From JAUWOY01 sp034431315 (GTDB taxonomy: Bacteria > Chloroflexota > Anaerolineae > VGOG01): DNA of 64,000 nucleotides. The DNA lies in the NCBI GenBank assembly GCA_034431315.1, contig DAOUDK010000014.1, positions 7,053-71,052 on the forward strand, in the 5' to 3' direction. Shown piece after piece: positions 59,637 to 64,000 of this stretch (positions within the stretch are counted from its first letter, which is position 1; the number at the start of each line of letters is the position of its first letter). The notes under the pieces are model-generated. The model was not told the DNA's origin and made no database searches. It saw nothing but the letters and a program-made list of their open reading frames with translations. A program made the position numbers and the translations under genes.

Positions 59637-60896
59637 ATGTTCCGCTTCAAACGATTGACTCTGATCATCCTCGTTTTGCTGGCCGTTGCCTCTGTGCGCC
59701 CGGCAACGGCTGATAACAGTCTACCCATTCCCCAGGGGGAGATTCCAGAAAGCGTCCTCACCGCTCGCCTGGCCTGTGATCCAGACGGGGTGCAAGAGAG
59801 CGGCGCAGTGTACCGCTTATGCATGCCGATTTTTCCCCCCTGGAACGGCGATTTGGTGGTGTTTGCTCACGGCTACGTTTCGCCCACCGAACCAATCGGC
59901 ATCCCCGAAGAACAGATGACCCTGCCGGGTGGCATAACGCTGGCCAGCATAGCCAATTCCCTGGGCTACGCCTTTGCCACCACCAGCTACAGTGTCAACG
60001 GCCTGGCAGTGATTGAGGGAGTCGCTGACCTGGTGGACCTGGTGGACGTCTTCACCGCCCAGAAAGGCGCGCCCGACAAAGTCTACCTGATCGGCGGTTC
60101 GGAAGGAGGGCTGATCACCACCCTGGCCGTGGAGCAACACGCGGATGTTTTCGACGGTGGGCTGGCGATGTGTGGGCCGTATGGCGATTTCGGCCGTCAA
60201 ATCAACTACTTCGGCGACTTCCGCGTGGTGTTTGACCACCTCTTCCCTGGCCTGATGCCCGACAGCCCCATTGACATCCCCGACTGGCTGCTGGAAGAGT
60301 GGGATACATACTACTATGAAACGACCATCAAACCGGAGATCGAAGACCCGGCCAACGCCAGCCTGGTTGACCAGCTTTTGAGCGTCACCGATGCCGCCTA
60401 TGACGTCGAAGACGCCAGCACCAAGGAGGCCACCATTCAGAGCCTTCTCTGGTACAACGCCTTCTCTACCAACGATGGCATGGACAAGCTGGGCGGCCAA
60501 CCTTTCGATAACCAGAATCGGGTCTACGCTGGCTCCGACGACGACGCCCAGCTCAATCAGGGAGTGCAGCGTTTCAGCGCGGACCAGGCCGCCCTCGACG
60601 AGATTTCCGCCAACTATCAGACCACCGGCCACCTCAGCGTGCCCCTGATCACTCTGCACACCACTGGCGACCCACTGGTCCCCTACTGGCACACCACCCT
60701 CTATCGCGGCAAAGCCATCGCCGCCGACAACATCGCCCTCCACGAACACTTTGAAGTTGACCGCTATGGCCATTGCAACTTCACAGTCACCGAGGTGCTC
60801 AACGTCGTATACCGTCTGGTAGACATGGTAAACAACCTGCCCCCGTACCAGCCGGTGCGCCGCTCGTTTTTGCCGTTGATTATGAATGCACCGTGA
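59637..60896 (+). CDS. Secreted alpha/beta hydrolase
   Basis: 419 residues from ATG 59,637, GGAGG seven bases upstream. Signal peptide MFRFKRLTLIILVLLAVASV. VVFAHGYVSPTE is the HG oxyanion strand, LIGGSEGGLITTLAV the nucleophile elbow (GGSEGG, Ser ~161), ITLHTTGDPLVPYWHT the acid, and VDRYGHCNF the His. Ends RSFLPLIMNAP, a tail type common on exported Chloroflexota proteins and possibly for anchoring. Family of subtilisin-like-linked or tannase-like hydrolases; substrate unknown. A terminator follows at once. Confidence 0.85.
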   Translation: MFRFKRLTLIILVLLAVASVRPATADNSLPIPQGEIPESVLTARLACDPDGVQESGAVYRLCMPIFPPWNGDLVVFAHGYVSPTEPIGIPEEQMTLPGGITLASIANSLGYAFATTSYSVNGLAVIEGVADLVDLVDVFTAQKGAPDKVYLIGGSEGGLITTLAVEQHADVFDGGLAMCGPYGDFGRQINYFGDFRVVFDHLFPGLMPDSPIDIPDWLLEEWDTYYYETTIKPEIEDPANASLVDQLLSVTDAAYDVEDASTKEATIQSLLWYNAFSTNDGMDKLGGQPFDNQNRVYAGSDDDAQLNQGVQRFSADQAALDEISANYQTTGHLSVPLITLHTTGDPLVPYWHTTLYRGKAIAADNIALHEHFEVDRYGHCNFTVTEVLNVVYRLVDMVNNLPPYQPVRRSFLPLIMNAP

Positions 60897-60922
60897 TCTG
60901 GTGGAAACGAGGCCTAAGTGGG

Positions 60923-60991
60923 AAAGCCACCTGCGTTAGCCGTGCAGGTGGCTTTTTGGGTATTGCCAAAGGAGCCGAAATCTGGTATACT
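60923..60991 (+). promoter_or_regulatory. Terminator-promoter cassette, copy 1
   Basis: Hairpin AAAGCCACCTGC (60,923) / GCAGGTGGCTTTTT ends the hydrolase transcript. Six bases later TTGCCA (60,963-60,968), 17-base spacer AAGGAGCCGAAATCTGG, TATACT (60,986-60,991), the promoter of the SdpI-family gene. Confidence 0.85.
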
Positions 60992-61027
60992 ATGCTGGCA
61001 ACCAAAACAAACATGGAGGTTAGAGAC

Positions 61028-61675
61028 ATGAACATGAGCAAGAGTGAAATCCTCATCGTTGGGATAGCATTGCTCTCCTTTGCCATCGGCGTCTATTATT
61101 ACCCTCAGATGCCGGAACAGATGGCCTCGCATTGGAACGCTAAGGGACAGGTGGATGACTATCTTTCGAGATTCTGGGGGTTGTTCTTGCTGCCTGTTAC
61201 CCTTGTTGGAATGGCTTTGCTTTTCATTGCCATTCCCAGAATAGATCCCTTACGGGAGAACATTGAGAAGTTCAGAAAGTATTACGATGGATTCGTGATT
61301 CTGGTTATGATTTTCATGATTTTCGTCTACTTCCAAACGATTCTGTGGAATGTTGGGATCAAACTAAGCCCTAATGTATTTCTTCCCATCGCTGCGGGGA
61401 TCATGTTTATCGGGGCCGGTATCCTTGTCGAGAATACGAAACGAAACTGGTTTATTGGAATCAGGACTCCCTGGACGTTGAGTAGTGACAAGGTGTGGGA
61501 CAAAACCCATAGAATGGGTGGGAAGCTGTTCAAGATCGCTGGAATAATTTCCATCGTTGGGATACTCTTCCAGAGCTATGCTGTCTACTTCGTCCTCGTT
61601 CCAGCGATTCTAGTTGCTGTTTATACGGTCGTTTATTCCTATTTTGAATACAAGAAGGAGAAGTATCCATCGTAG
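61028..61675 (+). CDS. SdpI-family membrane protein (DUF1648)
   Basis: 215 residues from ATG 61,028, GGAGG eight bases upstream. Four to six membrane helices. ILIVGIALLSFAIGVYYYPQ, MPEQMASHWNAKGQVDDYLS (the DUF1648 signature) and NWFIGIRTPWTLSSDKVW-DKTHRMGGK, the SdpI signature. SdpI proteins give immunity to toxic peptides or regulate a repressor in Bacillus; here no peptide toxin genes were seen. Confidence 0.88.
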   Translation: MNMSKSEILIVGIALLSFAIGVYYYPQMPEQMASHWNAKGQVDDYLSRFWGLFLLPVTLVGMALLFIAIPRIDPLRENIEKFRKYYDGFVILVMIFMIFVYFQTILWNVGIKLSPNVFLPIAAGIMFIGAGILVENTKRNWFIGIRTPWTLSSDKVWDKTHRMGGKLFKIAGIISIVGILFQSYAVYFVLVPAILVAVYTVVYSYFEYKKEKYPS

Positions 61676-61705
61676 TTCTTAAATGAGTTCAACAAAAGGA
61701 GCTGC

Positions 61706-61753
61706 TGTGCGTTACCGTACCCCGCGTGATAGCAAAGGCGTGCTCGTTGTATG
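61706..61753 (+). other. Short leader ORF
   Basis: AAAGGAG precedes GTG 61,706, giving a 15-codon frame (VRYRTPRDSKGVLVV) whose stop overlaps the ATG of the next small gene. It may be a truncated gene end or a coupling leader. Confidence 0.35.
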
Positions 61754-61975
61754 AATACTCATCGCTTCGATCCGGTAGATCTGGAACAGATGCGGCTGCT
61801 GGGCCGCCTTTCCCCCGGTGGGCGCATCCGAGTGATGCTCGATGCACGCGAGTTGGTGGTGGGGTTGATCCGCGGCCGCCTGCGTCGGCAGTACCCCGAT
61901 CTCTCACCCCGAGAGCTCAACCTGAAAATATTGGAGGAGTTAGCGCGTGCGGAACGAACATCTCCCGGACCTTAG
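61751..61975 (+). CDS. Small protein of a nucleotidyltransferase pair
   Basis: 74 residues, ATG 61,751. FDPVDLEQMRLLGRLSPGGR, IRVMLDARELVVGLIRGRLR and PDLSPRELNLKILEELARAE are helical and basic. In Chloroflexota-type genomes such proteins precede a nucleotidyltransferase-like gene, the pair resembling an antitoxin-toxin module; that link is inference from the neighbour. Overlaps the next frame by 29 bases. Confidence 0.6.
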   Translation: MNTHRFDPVDLEQMRLLGRLSPGGRIRVMLDARELVVGLIRGRLRRQYPDLSPRELNLKILEELARAERTSPGP

Positions 61976-62283
61976 TCTTTTCCTTGACATCTTGCAGACG
62001 CTGGAGGCCAGTGGAGCCTCTCGCAATCTGGTGCGCTCGCCCTGAGGATGTGATTGTCGGCAAACTGATGGCCTGGGGCGAGGGGCGGTCGCGGAAACAC
62101 GAGACGGACATCTACGAGATGATGGTTTTCCACTACCTGGGCGCCGATTCGGCATTGATCGTCAAACTTGACGAGGCTTACGTAGACGCCCAGGCCAGAA
62201 CGCTTGGTGAAGACGTGGCCGAACTTTGGGAGGCGGTGAAGGCAGCCGCCTGCCAGGAGGCAGAACGCAGAGCGGCAGAATAA
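61947..62283 (+). pseudogene. Nucleotidyltransferase-like gene with internal deletion
   Basis: GGAGGAG seven bases before GTG 61,947 opens RNEHLPDLSLFLDILQTLEA, the usual start of nucleotidyltransferase-fold (AbiEii/MNT-like) proteins. After ~25 codons the frame breaks, and from 62,014 another frame reads EPLAIWCARPEDVIVGKLMA, EGRSRKHETDIYEMMVFHYL to a stop at 62,283, which is the C-terminal end of the same family. The catalytic middle (GSxxxxxDxD) is absent, so roughly 90-100 codons appear to have been lost. Not functional as such. Confidence 0.75.
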
Positions 62284-62325
62284 CAAGCCCGCTTTCGTCC
62301 TCATTCAGCCAGCCGCCGAAGACAG

Positions 62326-62392
62326 AAGCCACCTGCGTTAACCACTCAGGTGGCTTTTTGCTATTGTCAAAGAAACTGAAATCTGGTATACT
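62326..62392 (+). promoter_or_regulatory. Terminator-promoter cassette, copy 2
   Basis: Hairpin AAGCCACCTG / CAGGTGGCTTTTT (62,326-62,359), then TTGTCA (62,364-62,369), 17-base spacer, TATACT (62,387-62,392), promoter of the MATE gene. Confidence 0.85.
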
Positions 62393-62408
62393 CAATAGAG
62401 TGAGATTG

Positions 62409-63773
62409 ATGCCAAAAACGCTGAAGCGATCCAAAACAGAACCCGCTAGTCGGCACGACATCACTCAGGGAAGCCTGGGGCGCAACATCTGGCATCTGGC
62501 ATGGCCCATCACCCTGAGCCAGCTCTTGTTTATGGTACCGGGACTCTACGACGCGGTCTGGTTGGGCAAGCTCGGCCCTGGGGCGCAGGCCGCTGCCGGA
62601 CTGGCGACGTCGGTGCGCATCACGATGATCAGCGTGCTGATGGCGCTGAGCATCAGCAGTGGCGCGGTGGTCGCCCGCTACGTTGGGGCCAAGGATCAGG
62701 AGAACGCGAATCTGGCAGTGTTGCAGGCCGTTATCCTGATGATCGTGGCCTCCGGCACCTTGGGCCTGATCGGCGTGATCTTCACCGAGCCACTAATGCG
62801 GCTCGCGGGAGCCGATGCCGACGTTCTGCCTCTGGCTGTGCGCTACGCGCGCATCCTCTTCGCCGGGTTGATCGCGATGGAGATGGTGCCCAGCGTCGGC
62901 GGGATGCTGAATGCCGCAGGCGCGCCGCAAGTCCGCCTGGGAATGATGTTGTGGAGCACAGTGGCAATGCTCGTCGCGGAACCGCTGCTGGTGAACTGGC
63001 TCGGGTTGGAGGGGGCGGTGCTGGCTTTGGTCGGCTCTAACACCGTCGGCATGTTCTGGGGATTGGGCGTGCTAATTGCCGGCCGCGCGTCGGTGCGCAT
63101 AGACGTACGCAATCTGCGGCTGGATTTCCCGATGATGGGGCGGATTCTGCGGGTTGCCCTGCCCGCCATCATTCAACGCGGCACGCCTAACCTGGCGATG
63201 TCGCTGCTGATGCGCCTCATCTCCTCGTATGGTGCGACGACGCTGGCCGCGTGGGTGGTGGTCCGGCGGATCTTTAGCTTCGCGCAGGTTCCCAGCCTGG
63301 GCCTATCGGGCGTCGCGTCGGCGATGGTGGGGCAGAACCTCGGCGCGGGTAAATCGCAGCGCGCCGAGCGAGCCGTCAGCCTCATTGCCCGCACTGTGGC
63401 GGGGATCATGGTCGTTGTGTTGGGATGTCTGGCGCTTTTCGCACCGCAGGCGATGGCGCTGTTCAGCGACGACGCGGAGAGCGTGTCCACCGGCGTCCAC
63501 ATCATCCGCGTGCTCAGTCTGGGGTATCTGGCTTTTGCCATCAACTTTGTGTTTGACACGGCCCAGTGCGGGGCCGGGGATACGGTGTCACCAATGGCCA
63601 TCAACCTCGTTGCGCTTTGGCTGGCCCAGATTCCGCTGGCGTACCTGCTCTCCCGCCCGTTCGGTCTCGGCGCCGACGGCATCTGGCTCGCTCTGGTCAT
63701 CGGCTGGTTCGTGCAAGCGGTCTTGATGATATGGCGCTATCGTCAAGGGCGTTGGAAGCGGAAGCAAATATGA
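62409..63773 (+). CDS. MATE-family efflux transporter
   Basis: 454 residues from ATG 62,409. Twelve membrane helices in two halves; ITLSQLLFMVPGLYDAVWLG and ISSYGATTLAAWVVVRRIF are the family's half-repeat starts, and FDTAQCGAGDTVSPMAINLVALW the C-terminal block. Exports drugs or metabolites with sodium or protons. The predicted transcription start is about 10 bases before the ATG, and an in-frame GTG at 62,400 sits almost at the start site, so translation may be leaderless or nearly so. No good ribosome site. Confidence 0.9.
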   Translation: MPKTLKRSKTEPASRHDITQGSLGRNIWHLAWPITLSQLLFMVPGLYDAVWLGKLGPGAQAAAGLATSVRITMISVLMALSISSGAVVARYVGAKDQENANLAVLQAVILMIVASGTLGLIGVIFTEPLMRLAGADADVLPLAVRYARILFAGLIAMEMVPSVGGMLNAAGAPQVRLGMMLWSTVAMLVAEPLLVNWLGLEGAVLALVGSNTVGMFWGLGVLIAGRASVRIDVRNLRLDFPMMGRILRVALPAIIQRGTPNLAMSLLMRLISSYGATTLAAWVVVRRIFSFAQVPSLGLSGVASAMVGQNLGAGKSQRAERAVSLIARTVAGIMVVVLGCLALFAPQAMALFSDDAESVSTGVHIIRVLSLGYLAFAINFVFDTAQCGAGDTVSPMAINLVALWLAQIPLAYLLSRPFGLGADGIWLALVIGWFVQAVLMIWRYRQGRWKRKQI

Positions 63774-63817
63774 GGTGGTTGTAGACATTCCACTTTTTGT
63801 GAGCGCTCGCGGTAGGC

Positions 63818-63871
63818 AAACCCGCAGGGGGCTTTTTGGTGTTGCCAAAGGGGGCGAAGTCTGGTATACTA
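63818..63871 (+). promoter_or_regulatory. Terminator-promoter cassette, copy 3
   Basis: A decayed hairpin (GCAAACCC...GGGGGCTTTTTGG), then TTGCCA (63,843-63,848), 17-base spacer AAGGGGGCGAAGTCTGG, TATACT (63,866-63,871). Its target gene must begin beyond the window. Confidence 0.75.
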
Positions 63872-64000
63872 TACCTGTAGCCAAATACTCTGGGTTCGCT
63901 CATTTTTTCAGACAAATCGAGATTGAATAAACTGAGCGGCGTTGATTTACATAAAGCACGGAAATGATAGCTAACTTGGTTGGGGCATACCGTCTCCGAC
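63872..64000 (+). other. Leader or unannotated right edge
   Basis: Downstream of the copy 3 promoter; no start codon with a ribosome site is seen before the window ends. Confidence 0.4.

Noticed and set aside
1..64000. CRISPR arrays, rRNA or tRNA genes
   Set aside because: No regularly spaced direct repeats, no rRNA-like stretches and no cloverleaf that I could recognise by eye; a tRNAscan and Infernal run would settle the RNA genes.

Overview
The window looks like a contig from an uncultured member of the Chloroflexota, probably an Anaerolineae-type anaerobe. This is inferred from the gene style, not from a marker gene. The signs are secreted proteins with Thr/Pro linkers and C-terminal dockerin domains, a secreted hydrolase ending in an LPLI-type tail, ArsA-type ATPases without arsenic genes, long glycosyltransferase-like membrane proteins, and many dispersed palindromic repeats. 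No rRNA, tRNA or CRISPR array was seen. Most transcription units begin at near-consensus sigma-70 promoters with 17-base spacers, so operon starts can be placed with some confidence.

Region by region. 1-5.1 kb (minus strand): three secreted proteins (a partial beta-helix protein, an SGNH hydrolase with dockerin, a metallophosphoesterase with dockerin). 5.4-12.4 kb: radical SAM protein, HicB-like protein, adenosine-specific-kinase family protein, hotdog thioesterase, a large DUF4062-STAND ATPase-TPR protein, zinc alcohol dehydrogenase, DUF5808 protein. 12.6-16.1 kb: winged-helix regulator and membrane protein, butyrate kinase with a DUF2148 protein. 16.1-21.3 kb (minus): CstA transporter, two paralogous small proteins, two paralogous ArsA-type ATPases and a TPR membrane protein. 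21.7-24.1 kb (plus): TrmI, DUF211, VIT1/CCC1-type transporter, TPR/zinc-ribbon protein. 24.2-36.5 kb (minus): metabolic and housekeeping genes (lipase, BaiN-like flavoprotein, amidohydrolase, MFS, cyclophilin, two SDRs, SpoU methylase, Nudix, GSAM-like aminotransferase, saccharopine-dehydrogenase-like protein, methyltransferase).

36.6-41.7 kb is a restriction-modification island. It has a type IIG-like nuclease-methylase, a translationally coupled 539-residue protein with a HEPN-like RNLTAH motif, and a small acidic ORF. Four direct copies of a 51-base segment, identical in position to the 3' end of the methylase gene, lie beside these reading frames like cassette borders. 41.7-50.5 kb: a third ArsA ATPase, divergent fmt, a GH-like secreted protein, an alkaline-phosphatase-fold enzyme, a flippase-like membrane protein and a large glycosyltransferase-like membrane protein. 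50.8-56.2 kb: glycerol kinase, ROK regulator, L-fucose-isomerase-like protein and a gene with a likely one-base frameshift. 56.3-58.0 kb: a complete IS1182-like element. 58.1-63.8 kb: dodecin, squalene/phytoene synthase family, secreted alpha/beta hydrolase, SdpI-family protein, a decayed nucleotidyltransferase module and a MATE exporter. The last few kb carry three copies of a terminator-plus-promoter cassette.

The items most worth follow-up are the 51-base tail repeats around the restriction island, the ArsA pair in which one member naturally carries Asn at the catalytic Asp of switch I, the repeated terminator-promoter cassettes, and palindromic elements inserted in frame inside several genes.
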